64,000 bases of DNA, taken from positions 186,001 through 250,000 of the forward strand of contig JADJFA010000006.1 of the NCBI GenBank assembly GCA_016708875.1, written 5' to 3'. Origin of the DNA: Lewinellaceae bacterium. GTDB lineage: Bacteria; Bacteroidota; Bacteroidia; Chitinophagales; Saprospiraceae. The position numbers were made by a program, and so were the translations under genes. The notes under the pieces were generated by a model. The model was given only the letters and a program-made list of their open reading frames with translations, ran no database searches and was not told where the DNA came from. Shown piece after piece: positions 43,450 to 54,193 of the stretch (position 1 is its first letter; the number at the start of each line of letters is the position of its first letter).

Positions 43450-45074
43450 TCCCCTTTTCCTGATAAAATCAAATTGTACCGCGCAGTATCATTGATCAGT
43501 TTCACTGCCTCTTTTACCTCGGGGTCGTTCACAAGGTTTTTGCGCACTTTGCCGCGCTGAAAGTAGTAACGTCCAACTATTTCCTGCTCAATTTCGTGCA
43601 GGATACGGTCGCGTTGTTTTACGAGCTCGCCCTTTTTCTCCGCCTTTATTTTAATTTCCAAAGCCTGGATTTCTGCTTCCAGAGGCCAATTTTCACGGGC
43701 GGCTGTTTCGCGTAATTCAGCCAATTTTTTTTCTGAATGGGTCTGATAATCAAAGTTTTTGGATTGCACGAATTTTGAAAAATCATCAAAATCGGTGAAT
43801 TCGAAAATTTCAATTGAATCAATACTGGCCCGTTTTTGTGCAAACAAGGTGGCGTAATCGAAAACAATGTTTTGATCGAGCAGGGCTTTTACCACCCCCA
43901 TCGCCGTGTCGTGTGGCAAGGCAATATCAGGTTTGATACCACCGCCATCGAGCACGATGCGGCCATTGCGGGTTTTGAACTGGGCTCGCTCTTCTTCCGG
44001 GATATCCACAGGCTCACCGTCTTTGTAGCGCACTGATTGGATGCAGCGACCCGATGGAATGTAGTATTTTGCTGTGGTGAGTTTGATGCGGGCATTGTAG
44101 CCGAGTTCTTTGGTGTTTTGGACAAGCCCTTTTCCATAACTTTTTTGGCCCATAACAACGCCGCGGTCAAGGTCCTGCAATGCTCCTGCGGTGACTTCAC
44201 TGGCAGATGCGCTCATCTTGTCCATGAGTATCACAAGCGGAATGTCTTTGTCATTCGGAGCGTACTGTGTGCGCAGGTTGAGGTCCCATTCTGGAACTTT
44301 CCCACGCGTGCTTGCCACCAGCTCCCCTTTGGGTACAAATACATTTACAAGATTGACGGCTTCGTTCAGGAGGCCACCGCCGTTGCCACGTAAATCAAGG
44401 ATGAGGCCCTTCAAGTTGGGGTTTTTCTGTTTGAGCGTGGTCAAGGCGTCGCCTACATTTTGGGCGGCATCTTCGCTGTAGGTGGTAAGGTTCACATAAC
44501 CAATCCCATCCGCCACAAGGCCGGAGTGCGGCACGTTGGGGATATTGACTTCACCGCGTTCGAGGGTGATTTTCAAGTCTTTAGATTCGCCGGGGCGACG
44601 CACTAACAAATCCGTTTTGGTGCCCGGAAAACCGCGCAAAAATTCTTGTACCTGTTGTTCTGTGCGGCCTTTAGCGCTTTGGCCATCAATACTCACCAAT
44701 GCATCACCAACTTTCAGGCCTGCTTTGTGTGCAGGGCTGTTCTCAATGATTTCCACGATCACTACATAATCGCCAACCCGCTCGCCCGTGGCACCCAAAC
44801 CGTTGTATTTGCCATCTACCTGTATACGGTAGCCTTCGATATCGGTTTCAGAGATGTAGTTGGTGAATGGGTCAAGCCCTTCGAGCATCGCGTCCATGCC
44901 CCGTCGCATTACTTGGTTTGGATCGAGTGCATCCACATAAGAATGATTTACCTCGCGGTAGGCGTTTGCAAAAATCTCCATGTTCTTCGCAATGTCAAAG
45001 TAGTTTGCCTGTGCCTGTAGAAGCGTTAGCGCGAAGAATGGGGAGAGGAGCAGTAATTTGAGTTTGTTGTTCAT
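43446..45074 (-). CDS. C-terminal processing peptidase, S41 family
   Basis: The 542-residue protein has a signal peptide (MNNKLKLLLLSPFFALTLLQAQ), an N-terminal helical region, a PDZ domain (ENSPAHKAGLKVGDALVSIDG, about residues 112-132) and the protease core with GLILDLRGNGGGLLNEAV, the nucleophile Ser in MSASASEVTAGAL and the Lys in GQKSYGKGLVQ. It acts in the periplasm and processes C-terminal tags or degrades envelope proteins. Its C-terminal helical extension (about 430-542) is typical of Bacteroidota CtpA. Confidence 0.92.
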   Translation of the reverse strand: MNNKLKLLLLSPFFALTLLQAQANYFDIAKNMEIFANAYREVNHSYVDALDPNQVMRRGMDAMLEGLDPFTNYISETDIEGYRIQVDGKYNGLGATGERVGDYVVIVEIIENSPAHKAGLKVGDALVSIDGQSAKGRTEQQVQEFLRGFPGTKTDLLVRRPGESKDLKITLERGEVNIPNVPHSGLVADGIGYVNLTTYSEDAAQNVGDALTTLKQKNPNLKGLILDLRGNGGGLLNEAVNLVNVFVPKGELVASTRGKVPEWDLNLRTQYAPNDKDIPLVILMDKMSASASEVTAGALQDLDRGVVMGQKSYGKGLVQNTKELGYNARIKLTTAKYYIPSGRCIQSVRYKDGEPVDIPEEERAQFKTRNGRIVLDGGGIKPDIALPHDTAMGVVKALLDQNIVFDYATLFAQKRASIDSIEIFEFTDFDDFSKFVQSKNFDYQTHSEKKLAELRETAARENWPLEAEIQALEIKIKAEKKGELVKQRDRILHEIEQEIVGRYYFQRGKVRKNLVNDPEVKEAVKLINDTARYNLILSGKGE

Positions 45075-45179
45075 GTAAGAATCCGTTGCATCAATCCGTG
45101 TTGATTCGTAATCGAGTGTGGTAAGGACGCCAGAAGTGCTTCTACTGTTGTCCCCAAAAAAAGTTTTTAGACCAAACGC

Positions 45180-48100
45180 TCATTCTACGACCAATTTCCG
45201 TACTCCCGCGCCGCGTTCCGTTTCCACCCGCAGGGCATAAATCCCTTTTGGCAGATGAAGGAGTTCGACTTGCAAACGCTCCAGTCCGGATGCCACATTT
45301 TCGGTCCGCACCAATTGGCCAGCCATGTTGAAAAGGCTCACTTGTGCCGCCGATTCCAGGGCTTGGTTAAATGACACCCAAACTGAACGGGTTGCCGGAT
45401 TTGGGAAAATCGAGAAGTCAATCTTTTTGATATCAATGTTTTGCGAACCAACAAGCGGTTGGGCCACAAACATGGGCGTACCAAAGAAACCGCCTTCATT
45501 GTCCGTTGCGACAAATCGGAATCCGTCGGGATCTGGGCTGATGCCAAAATCGAAAAACCGAATCAGCCCAGCGTCAATATCGGCTTGAGAAAACTGGTCG
45601 CCGGGATTCAATTGGCCGAATCCGTCTTTGGTAATGATGCCGCGTTGTGGCACGGTCAATACGGTAAAAATGATTTGAGCGTGGGCGTTGTTCGGGTCTT
45701 CAATCAAGAGGAAATCAGGCGTAATAACCCGATTGGTGCCACTGGGCAGAGGCATCACAATGTTGTTCACCAAAAAAGGCGGCTGGATACTAACCGATTG
45801 GCAAAACTGAATTTTAAAGTTTGACAACGTCCCGCCCGCTGTAGATAACTTATCTTTTATACGCAATGTCCAGATGCCCGTAGAATTTTGCCCAATGATT
45901 GGTGCGAGCGGATTTTGCGGCCTGTGAATCATGCCGTTGTTTGGCGGCGGACAGGAAAAAGTGCCGGGCGCGGCGTCCGATAGCCCTAAGTTGAATCCAC
46001 CATTGAAGTTGCCGCAACGGTCCTTCCAAAGCAACACTTCGGTGCCTTGCGGACTGATCAGATGAGCCTCTAAATCTTTGAAATATTCATGATAACCCTC
46101 AATATTACTTATCACGAGGTCGCTGATTGTTCCACCCTGAATGACTGTAATTTTAGATTCAACAGTGGGTGTCCCATTGGCGGAAATGTTTTTGGGAAGG
46201 TCGTTCGCGGTGAAGCTCAGACAGTTTTCAGCGAAGGTGGAAAAGAAAAACGGTTCCGACCATTCGTGTATGCCGCACTCGTTGCGCGGTCTTACCCGCC
46301 AGAAATAAGCCTTCCCTTTTTCCAACAAGAAATTGATTTTCATAGAATCAAGGGTCGTAGCCGAAACGGAAGCCAAAATGGTCGTAAACGCTGGGCTATC
46401 TGAAAATTGCACATCGTACTGGTCGGCATCCAAGCCCTTGTTCCAGTTTAGTGTTTGCGTGAGCATTGCATTTGTGGTCCCATTCACTGGCCATTGGAGT
46501 TCAAAACCCGTAAAGTCGTTTCGGCGAAGCAGGATGGAAACTGGACGAAGCAGCGTGTCAGTACCCGAAATAGCCCGCACGGTGAAGTTGAAATTGCCTT
46601 CCACTGCAACTGTTTGCAGGTCAATGCTGAGCATGCTGCTCTCCCCCGGATTGATATTCGTGGTGCTGAAAGAGGCTGTGGCCCCAGGAGGCAAATTGCC
46701 CAGAAGATCAAGGGTAACAGGGGTGTTGTATCCGAGTACAGAAGCCGTATTGATTACAGTACTAAAATTATCGGGCAGACAAACCGTGCTCCCATCCGTC
46801 GAAAGCCCCATAGTAAGCGAGGGCTGCACTGGATCTTGAATTTTGAAATTGGCATTAGATAAGTCGAAGAAAACATTGTCAGCAGCCTCAATTCGGACCC
46901 GGGCTAGCGAGGTCAAATTATTGGGCACGAGCACAAATTGACTGCCATCATTCTCTGTGTTTTCCGCCAAAATAATGGGATAGGCTAGTCCTGTATTCGT
47001 GCTCAAAAGGATGTTCACTTTCTGGCAATTAACAGGTGCGGCATTCGTATTTGCGACATCCCATTTCACCTCCACCAATTCGCCCACATGCCAGATCGTG
47101 TTTGCTGTATTAGGAGAAACCACCAAAAATGGCCCGGCAAGCTCCACCGCTTTGAAGGCTACATCCGCCCAGCCAACGCCACCGCCGTCCGGTTTGTTAT
47201 CGCGTGCGGTAAGCCGGAAAGTCAAATCTCGGGTGTAAGTCGGAAGTTGTTCTGCGGCATTGAAACCATTGGCCAGAATGGTGCTTAGGCGTGGGAAAAT
47301 CCGATTGGTCTCATTGCCCGCAGGCCAACTTCGGAAAATGGCCGTGTTGCCTAGTGGCTCACCGAGCGGTGTTTCAGGGCCAGCGTCCATACCTTCCCAG
47401 GTATAGGTAAGCGCGTCTCCATCGGGGTCTATTGCCGAACCATTCAACTCGAATGGCGTAGAAATCGGAATACTGAAATTGTCTTGATATTGCAAGGTCA
47501 CTACAGGCGGATTGTTTAAGGTTGTTTGCCAAGTGCCGCAGGTACCACCAAATGTGACAAAGTTTTTGATTTCCTCAATGCTGCCACCGTGATAGTATAA
47601 ATCTCCTTGAAACTGAATGTTGTCTGAACCACAACCTCCCACATACGACATGATCGTGCTGCCACTACCAGGCTCAAAAGCAGTTTGGCCCTGACGCTGA
47701 TCATTGGCTCCAGGACCACAATGGCTCCAGGTGTGTCCACCACCAAGCTGGTGCCCTACTTCCTGGCCCACTACGAAAAGAAAGCGATCTCCGTAATCGC
47801 CAATGCCACTACCAGCCGAGCAGCCTTGTGCCTTGTTCAGGCCGCAGGCCGCTCCGCCCGCTACCCCACCTCCACCTCGGATGTACACATGGCCGAGGTC
47901 ATGGGAGTTGAAGTTGGTGTACTCATTAAGTACTCCAGTGTTCTGGGACATAAAGTCCTCGTTCGAGCCACCGGGGTAAGGGTCCGTATTTGGGTCTGTA
48001 AACATTACATACTGCGTAGCCGCTGTCAGTTGAAGGCGGAGGTCTATATCACGCTCAAAAACGGCGCTCACCGAATTGGTGTATTCCGTCACTGCTGAAA

Positions 48101-48817
48101 GCGCCAAGGGTTTGGTGCCTCCGTGATCTTGCGTGAACTCACCAGGGGCTCCCACACAAAAGCGATATACTTTAAGTCGCACAGGATCAAGTTCTTGTCC
48201 ACGGTCCTCGGCGGGGGAACGAAGCGCTCTTGGCCTTCACCGAACCACACCGTTCCATTGGGCGCGACCCCTGTTCGGAACCCTTTTTGGCTATCATTAT
48301 CGGATGCATCGGCGCGGTTGTAGGCGATGTACAAACTACTTGCCTGTCCTGGTGACACAGGTTTTACCATTGCCGAGGCAAAATCGGGGTGCAATATCAA
48401 AGCACGAAAACCTCTCAAGGTGGTGCTGAATCGAACCGTGCGCCGCGAATCGCTCAGCGAAATTCCAGCGTAAGTGCGGATGTATGGGCAAGCAGCTGCC
48501 AGTTCAGGATCGAGCATCGCAATTTGCCAAACAGAGAATTGCTCCATTTTGCCATTGCCCATCGGGACACTGATGACGCATTTGCGTTGTGCCGCCTCAG
48601 GGGTAAATTCCCAAGGAGCAGACTCCAGCACAGCCCGAATGCCAGCCTCATCCAATTGGTAAGCATCAAATTTATTGGGCAACGCCACTTGCGGCACCCC
48701 CTCTGCAAGAGAAATTTTTTCTGTTGAAACAGCTTTGAAAAACAAGGCGTCTTGCGCCAAAACAGCGTTTGCCAGAAAAAGGCAGAGCAGGAACGAGGGT
48801 AATTTTTTTAAGGACAT
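45180..48817 (-). pseudogene. Secreted M12B-like metallopeptidase with fibronectin-like and T9SS domains, frameshifted
   Basis: The start frame carries the signal MSLKKLPSFLLCLFLANAVLAQ and a propeptide, then shifts near the T run 48171-48173 into a frame ending at 45180. One missing A restores DLKVYRFCVGAPGEFTQDHGG. The peptidase domain reads VVGQEVGHQLGGGHTWSHC: the zinc motif HExxHxxGxxH has Gln in place of the first His, so catalytic activity is doubtful unless that base is wrong. Downstream are an SYVGG Met-turn-like region, Ig/fibronectin modules, a proprotein-convertase-P-like domain (TWTLRIKD) and a T9SS sorting domain ending RKLVVE. It would be about 1213 residues. Confidence 0.8.
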
Positions 48818-48877
48818 AAGATTGTCGGTTAACTATTGAATGCTAGCTTTTGTGAGCCTTGGTTTTAAATTATTGCC

Positions 48878-51721
48878 TTACTGTTTTATCAGTTTCCTCG
48901 TCAGTGTATTGCCCTCCGCGGAGATCCGTACGAGATATAGCCCACTGGAGAAACTTCCCAAATCGAACGACTGCGTGAGATTATCCGTTGCATTGGCCGA
49001 AATGTACCATAAGCGCTGACCGAGCGGATTGAGGATTTCGATTTGTGTATCCATGGAATGATCGAATGTAGCGTCCAGGGTTACCAAGCCGTTTGTCGGG
49101 TTTGGATAAAGGGAGATTTTGGCAAAACCCTCCAAATCATCGGTGGAAGAACTGTAAAGAATAACATTGAGCGCGTCCGTACAACCAAAAGCATCCGTTA
49201 CGGTAACGGTGTACATACCCGCCGCCAATCCTGTTGCCGTTTGCTCGGAACTGCTATCGCTCCAAGCGTAGGAATAGGGAGGATTGCCAATGCCGACATG
49301 GACGGTAGCCGTGCCGTCGCTGAGGCCCGGGGTGGCGGGGGTCAGCTCTGCGGTCAAATCCATATCAGCGGGACAAGAAAGCAGGTTGATATTGTCGAGG
49401 TCGAACCAGAAATCGCTGGCTCCCCAGACGCCGTAGAAACGGATTTTGATTGCTTGGCCCGCGAAGGCATCGAGGCTGAGTTTCCGTGTCCGCAACTGTA
49501 TCGTCGGGCTGTGATTAAAGGCAGTTATGCTGTTGATTGTTTGATAAGAATCTCCACAATCCGTTGAAACCTGGATTTCAATTTTAGTACCACCTTGCAA
49601 AATGGTAGCCGTTTGACCCTGAGAAGCGAAGTTGGTGATGCGGTAACTGAAGCTCAGCGAATCGCCTGGATTGATGGCGCCTAATCTTGGCATATCGGCT
49701 GTAAACTCGGTATTCCCACTGTAAAGATTGAATGCCAGCACTTTGGAAGCATTGTTGTGCTGATCTGTTACTGAAAACCCAAACGTGGGATCATACGTCC
49801 AATCGGCTGGAGGCACGCTGTGTGATTCGAAATTTTCCTGATAAGGCACTGGTTTGGCCACATGGTTCACAGTGTAAGTGAGCGTATCGTTATTGGGATT
49901 TTGATCGCCGTTAAGTATAGTCCAAGATTTAATCTCAAATGCCTGGTCGCGGCTATCAAAGGGAACACTAAATGTGTGCGAAATACTATTGTCCGTAGCA
50001 AGACTGCCGGGAATGTTTTGCACCACGGGCGCCGCTCCGTTGATGCTGTATGCAACTTGAATGCCCGATTGGGTTTGGTTGCCCAGGTTCGTGAACGAGA
50101 ACACGATTTGATCGTTGGCGAGGCCACATTCTACTGATTCGCCAATGGTGAAAATGCTCAATCCAGCAAGGTCTTTGGCTAAAGACTCGAAAATATGCAC
50201 ATCGTCAATGCCAAATCCGCCCCCGCTGAAGAATGGCGCCGATGACATGACAAAACGCAGATGAACCTCGCTTTCGCCCGCCGAGTTCGGCAGAGAGTGT
50301 CGTGCTTTAATCCAACCATCACTGGTGCCAGACCACACTTCGCCCAGACTATAGAATTGATTATCAATGGTGTACCAATTTATGCCCTCCCCAATTTCGC
50401 CTACTTTTTCCCAGTTTTGGCCCCCATCAAAAGTCATTTCAAGCCAGGCCCCATCGTAATTTTCTACGAGGTTTCTGATTAGAGAGAATTCGATGGCTGG
50501 GTCTTTATCCAATGCAGAAAAATCAAAACAGGGAGATTCCAGGTAGGAAAGTTCAGAGGGATTGTAACTGCCCGTGAGACTGGTTACCCAGGCATTTATA
50601 CCGCTTGCTGCGGCAGGAATGGAGGGTTTGTTTGGGGTGCCAAATTCCCAGGAAGCATTTTGACCACTTGGCGTCCAACCACCGTCCCAAACCTCAAATT
50701 GCTGTACATATTCGGGCTGCAAACGATTGGTGATAAAGTAGGTAAACGTGTCGTTTAGCAGCTCTTCATCATTCGAAAGCAGGGTAAAAACATCAATTCG
50801 GTATTCGCCGGGGGCGGAAAAGTCGCTGAGCGTCTCAAACGCTATGACTGCACTGCTGTCTTTGCCCAAAATACCGGTATAAAATCCGTCGCTGGGGGGC
50901 ACCACAGGAGCATCCGTGCCGTTCACGGAGTATCTAAAAGTAATGAGCGATTGGGGTGCGGAACCGTAGTTTGCCAGAATGACTTTTACAGAATCAAAGC
51001 CCAAATCACACCCGCTCACAGGTGCGACCACGCCAGAAATGCCCACATCGTTGGTCCAATACGTCTGAAACGAAATCGGGCCAACAATTTCGGAATAACC
51101 ACCTGCCACATCACAGTATTGCTGGACGTATGCGTCATACCAGGTCTTTTTTTGGAGGCCATTGATGGTTGCTTTGGGCAACAAAACATCAAGCGTGTCG
51201 CCCTCACCCAAACCAAGCGAGAATCCTTGTAATCCATAGATAACCCGCCAACCGACAGGGGCAATTGTGCCTCCATAATTGGCTTTCCAGCGCAGTTTGG
51301 CGTAAGTGTCCCATACGTTTTCCACTGCAAGACCCGTGGGATTGCCGCAGGGGAAGCATTCACCTACACCTGTATAAATCGTCCCGGTAATAGGAGCCGT
51401 GCTGGTCAGGAACGGCCGGCCAACATTATCATAAATATTGAATGAAACCTCCCAGGGAAAGCTCCCTGTGGTATAGGTGATAAGGAGGGGCGCACCTTCT
51501 TCTATATTGAACGTGAGGGTACTGTCAATGCCATCATCGGTTGTATTGTTCAAGGTGTAGGCCACCGAATCAACACCGCTTTTAATTGTGAGCGTACCGC
51601 CATTCCAGCCGTCACCGTAATTGTCGAGCATTTCGAGCGTGTAAAGGCACTGGGTTTTGGCTGAAAAAGCAAGCAGGAATAAAAGGGCGAAAAGGAGTGC
51701 GCGTAGTGGTTGAAATTTCAT
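48878..51721 (-). CDS. Large secreted protein with fibronectin-like modules and T9SS sorting domain
   Basis: The start is the ATG ending at 51721 (signal MKFQPLRALLFALLFLLAFSAKT); a longer frame adds 10 residues. The first domain (CLYTLEMLDNYGDGWNGGTLTIKSG) is a repeated Bacteroidota surface motif. Then follow a fibronectin III-like unit (GLAVENVWDTYAKLRWKANYGG), a jelly-roll-like MAM domain (SLIRNLVENYDGAWLEMTFDGGQNWE), a CARDB-like repeat pair, a second MAM-like unit (DQHNNASKVLAFNLYSGN) and a SprB-like/PKD element (PYSYAWSDSSSEQTATGLAAG). It ends in a T9SS type A domain. Exported adhesin-type protein; function unknown. Confidence 0.8.
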   Translation of the reverse strand: MKFQPLRALLFALLFLLAFSAKTQCLYTLEMLDNYGDGWNGGTLTIKSGVDSVAYTLNNTTDDGIDSTLTFNIEEGAPLLITYTTGSFPWEVSFNIYDNVGRPFLTSTAPITGTIYTGVGECFPCGNPTGLAVENVWDTYAKLRWKANYGGTIAPVGWRVIYGLQGFSLGLGEGDTLDVLLPKATINGLQKKTWYDAYVQQYCDVAGGYSEIVGPISFQTYWTNDVGISGVVAPVSGCDLGFDSVKVILANYGSAPQSLITFRYSVNGTDAPVVPPSDGFYTGILGKDSSAVIAFETLSDFSAPGEYRIDVFTLLSNDEELLNDTFTYFITNRLQPEYVQQFEVWDGGWTPSGQNASWEFGTPNKPSIPAAASGINAWVTSLTGSYNPSELSYLESPCFDFSALDKDPAIEFSLIRNLVENYDGAWLEMTFDGGQNWEKVGEIGEGINWYTIDNQFYSLGEVWSGTSDGWIKARHSLPNSAGESEVHLRFVMSSAPFFSGGGFGIDDVHIFESLAKDLAGLSIFTIGESVECGLANDQIVFSFTNLGNQTQSGIQVAYSINGAAPVVQNIPGSLATDNSISHTFSVPFDSRDQAFEIKSWTILNGDQNPNNDTLTYTVNHVAKPVPYQENFESHSVPPADWTYDPTFGFSVTDQHNNASKVLAFNLYSGNTEFTADMPRLGAINPGDSLSFSYRITNFASQGQTATILQGGTKIEIQVSTDCGDSYQTINSITAFNHSPTIQLRTRKLSLDAFAGQAIKIRFYGVWGASDFWFDLDNINLLSCPADMDLTAELTPATPGLSDGTATVHVGIGNPPYSYAWSDSSSEQTATGLAAGMYTVTVTDAFGCTDALNVILYSSSTDDLEGFAKISLYPNPTNGLVTLDATFDHSMDTQIEILNPLGQRLWYISANATDNLTQSFDLGSFSSGLYLVRISAEGNTLTRKLIKQ

Positions 51722-51762
51722 GATGCTGCCTTGTTGTTGAAATTGGGGCAAAAAGTGAAAAC

Positions 51763-51770
51763 CAAAGGTA
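51763..51770 (-). promoter_or_regulatory. -7 box of the large T9SS protein gene
   Basis: The minus strand reads TACCTTTG, a TAnnTTTG match, about 42 bases before the ATG at 51721. Confidence 0.5.
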
Positions 51771-51832
51771 ACCCAAGCCTCAGATTTGAAGCCTGTGAAG
51801 TTGCATTCTGCAAGTTTTGGCGAAAAAAGGCC

Positions 51833-51865
51833 AGAAGTGACACTTTTGGGAAAAGTGTTACTTCT
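51833..51865. repeat. Hairpin upstream of ftsX
   Basis: AGAAGTGACACTTTT pairs with AAAAGTGTTACTTCT (one G-U) over a GGG loop. It lies between the divergent T9SS gene and ftsX. Role unknown; an operator or a stable 5' element is possible. Confidence 0.6.
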
Positions 51866-51925
51866 CGCAAGCTTCCTTACCTTCGCGCACCCGTTTCATA
51901 ACCAAACCGATTTTTGTCCAAATCT

Positions 51926-52780
51926 ATGCCGCGTACCCGACCTAATTATCTCTACGCCATTGCCAGCGTTGCGCTGGTGCTGTTCGTGCTGGGCTTTTTT
52001 GCGCTTATGGCCATGCACGGGCAAAGGCTGGTGACCATGTTCAAAGAAAAAGTGGACCTTTGGCTGGAACTAAAACCCGGCCTTGCGGAAGCTGATGTGG
52101 CAAGAATTGTAGCTGAAGTACGTCAGCAATCCTTTGTAAAAAAAGAAAGCGTCACGTTTATCACCCGCGAACAAGCCGCCGCAACCATGCGCGAAGACCT
52201 CGGTGATGAAAGTATGCTCGAGGATATGCCCGACCTGATGCGCGATGTAGTACGCTTCAATGTAAAAGCCGAATACCTCGAAGACCAGCGCTTGGTCGAG
52301 TGGCGCGAAAGCCTTCGACAGGACTCTCTGGTGAGCGACCTGTATTTTGAAGCGGCAAATACAAGCAACATTGGCAACAACATCCGCAGCCTTGGCATAA
52401 TCACCTTGTCTTTGGGGGTTTTCCTCATCTTTGCGGCTATTGCGCTTATTCACAACACCATTCGGCTGGCATTGTATTCCAACCGTTTTATCATAAAAAA
52501 CCAAGAACTGGTAGGTGCATCCTGGGAATTTATCAGTCGTCCTTACATCCGCCGGGGAATTATAAACGGCCTTTGGAGTGCGGCGCTGGCCATTGTGGCA
52601 CTTGCGATCACATTGTGGTGGCTCCGACAGCTGATGCCGGATTTGGAGCAATTGCAAGACATGAACGCGGTAGTGCTGGTGTTTTCTGGTCTTGCGCTTA
52701 TGGGAGTTCTGATTTCTGGCCTCAGCACCTGGTGGGTAGTGAATAAGTTTTTGAGAATGCGATTGGATGACCTTTATTAA
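51926..52780 (+). CDS. ftsX: Cell division protein FtsX
   Basis: The ATG at 51926 is preferred over the TTG at 51914. The protein of 284 residues has the FtsX layout: one N-terminal membrane helix (YAIASVALVLFVLGFFALM), a periplasmic domain of about 130 residues, then three helices (LGIITLSLGVFLIFAAIALI, GLWSAALAIVALAITLWWL and VLVFSGLALMGVLISGLSTWWVV). With the FtsE ATPase it controls peptidoglycan hydrolases at the septum. ftsE is not adjacent. Confidence 0.92.
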   Translation: MPRTRPNYLYAIASVALVLFVLGFFALMAMHGQRLVTMFKEKVDLWLELKPGLAEADVARIVAEVRQQSFVKKESVTFITREQAAATMREDLGDESMLEDMPDLMRDVVRFNVKAEYLEDQRLVEWRESLRQDSLVSDLYFEAANTSNIGNNIRSLGIITLSLGVFLIFAAIALIHNTIRLALYSNRFIIKNQELVGASWEFISRPYIRRGIINGLWSAALAIVALAITLWWLRQLMPDLEQLQDMNAVVLVFSGLALMGVLISGLSTWWVVNKFLRMRLDDLY

Positions 52781-52786
52781 CAACCT

Positions 52787-52819
52787 AGACCTCGTAGGTT
52801 TCAAAAACCTACGAGGTCT
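52787..52819 (+). terminator. Hairpin terminator after ftsX
   Basis: AGACCTCGTAGGTTT pairs perfectly with AAACCTACGAGGTCT over a CAA loop, then TTCC follows. It lies 6 bases after the stop and shares the GACCTC-AGGTTT style of the palindromes at 1980 and 18865. Confidence 0.75.
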
Positions 52820-52862
52820 TCCGTAAGCAAGAAATTAATACACTGACCATAGTCTAAAAATA

Positions 52863-53228
52863 ATGGCAAAACAACAACAACAACGCCCCGGCCCACAACC
52901 ACAAGCCAGAAAAACGGCCCCGGCACCTGTGCGCCGCCCAGCAGAAAAAAAGGAAAGCATCTTTTCTGCCGGGAGCAACGAGCTAATATTTGGCCGTCAA
53001 AACTTTATACTCATGGGTATCGGCCTCGCGCTGGTACTGGTAGGTTTGGCTATCATGTCTGGCGGCGCAATGCCCGACCCCAATAAGTGGGAGCCGGAGC
53101 GAATTTACAGCCCGATGCGTATTACGTTGGCTCCAATACTCATGGTAGCTGGCTTTGTGACGGTAGTTTTTGGCATCTTCAAACGAAAACCCGAACCCGC
53201 TAGCCTTCCCAATAGCACCGAAGCATGA
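52863..53228 (+). CDS. DUF3098 membrane protein
   Basis: The 121-residue protein has a proline/glutamine-rich N-terminus, then the DUF3098 core: FGRQNFILMGIGLALVLVGLAIMSGG, a short loop with RIYSPMRITLAP, and a second helix (ILMVAGFVTVVFGIF). DUF3098 genes usually lie between ftsX and uppP in Bacteroidota, as here. It overlaps uppP by 4 bases. Role unknown, probably envelope biogenesis. Confidence 0.85.
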   Translation: MAKQQQQRPGPQPQARKTAPAPVRRPAEKKESIFSAGSNELIFGRQNFILMGIGLALVLVGLAIMSGGAMPDPNKWEPERIYSPMRITLAPILMVAGFVTVVFGIFKRKPEPASLPNSTEA

Positions 53229-54043
53229 CCCTTCTGGAAGCCATCGTCCTCGCTATCATTGAGGGGTTGACGGAGTTTTTGCCGGTGTCGTCCACAGGGC
53301 ACATGATTATTGGCTCCTCGGCCATGGGCATTGCCTCGCAGCCCTTTGTCAAAGTGTTCACTGTAGCCATTCAATTCGGTGCTATACTCTCTGTAGTCGT
53401 GTTGTATTGGCGGCGGTTTTTTCAGAGCATTGGGTTTTATGTCAAGCTGTTTGTGGCGTTTTTGCCCGCCGCTTTTTTTGGGCTTTTGTTCAAAAAACAG
53501 ATTGACGCACTGCTCGAAAACATCGTGGTAGTGGCAGTGGCACTCATCGTAGGGGGCATCATTTTCGTGTTGCTCGATGACTTCTTCAAACGCCAACGCC
53601 TGCTTGAAACCTCTGTAGATCAAGATGTTACATTGCCTCGCGCACTGGGCATTGGTTTTTTTCAGGTCATTTCGATGGTGCCGGGTGTGAGCCGTTCGGC
53701 AGCCACTATTTTTGGCGGACTGGCAAACGGACTTTCGCCCACCACAGCGGCTGAGTTTTCCTTTTTTCTGGCAGTGCCGACTATGTTTGCGGCCATGTGC
53801 AAATCGCTCTGGGATTTTGTCCAGGAGGGGGGCGCAACTTTCAGTGATCAGGAAATTATGCTGCTTGGCGTGGGCAATGTGGTAGCTTTTTTGGTAGCCA
53901 TGGCGGCTATTCGATATTTCATCCAATTCCTCACAAAGCACGGGTTCAAGTGGTTTGGCTGGTACCGTATCGTGGTGGGAGTAGCGATTTTAATTTTGTG
54001 GAAACTCGGTTACTTTGACGGGGTGAGCGTGGGGGATTTTTGA
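53225..54043 (+). CDS. uppP: Undecaprenyl-diphosphatase UppP/BacA
   Basis: The 272-residue polytopic protein has the BacA motifs EGLTEFLPVSSTGHMII (residues about 14-30) and PGVSRSAATI (about 158-167). It dephosphorylates undecaprenyl pyrophosphate to recycle the lipid carrier of the wall. It overlaps DUF3098 (ATGA). Confidence 0.95.
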   Translation: MTLLEAIVLAIIEGLTEFLPVSSTGHMIIGSSAMGIASQPFVKVFTVAIQFGAILSVVVLYWRRFFQSIGFYVKLFVAFLPAAFFGLLFKKQIDALLENIVVVAVALIVGGIIFVLLDDFFKRQRLLETSVDQDVTLPRALGIGFFQVISMVPGVSRSAATIFGGLANGLSPTTAAEFSFFLAVPTMFAAMCKSLWDFVQEGGATFSDQEIMLLGVGNVVAFLVAMAAIRYFIQFLTKHGFKWFGWYRIVVGVAILILWKLGYFDGVSVGDF

Positions 54044-54048
54044 TAAAA

Positions 54049-54183
54049 ATTCACCACATAGCACACATAGCCTTTCGAGAAAAACGATGTTTACTATGTG
54101 ATAATAATTCACCACATAGCGCACATAGTACACATAGCCATTTCGAGAAAACTATGTGTACTATGTGCGCTATGTGGTTAAAT
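54049..54183. repeat. Two tandem CACATAG-word inverted repeats between uppP and prfA
   Basis: Two units start AATTCACCACATAGC and carry a TTTCGAGAAAA loop, then the inverse ACTATGTG words; the second unit (54107-54183) is the more complete, with arms CCACATAGCGCACATAGTA/TACTATGTGCGCTATGTGG. The same words form the repeat at 28843-28923. Confidence 0.8.
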
Positions 54184-54193
54184 AGAAAAGTAA

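Noticed and set aside
52070..52804. 244-codon open frame on the minus strand opposite ftsX
   Set aside because: ftsX carries the expected membrane layout; the antisense frame is basic and His-rich without motifs.
53105..53941. 278-codon open frame on the minus strand opposite uppP
   Set aside because: uppP has both BacA motifs; the antisense frame is a shadow.
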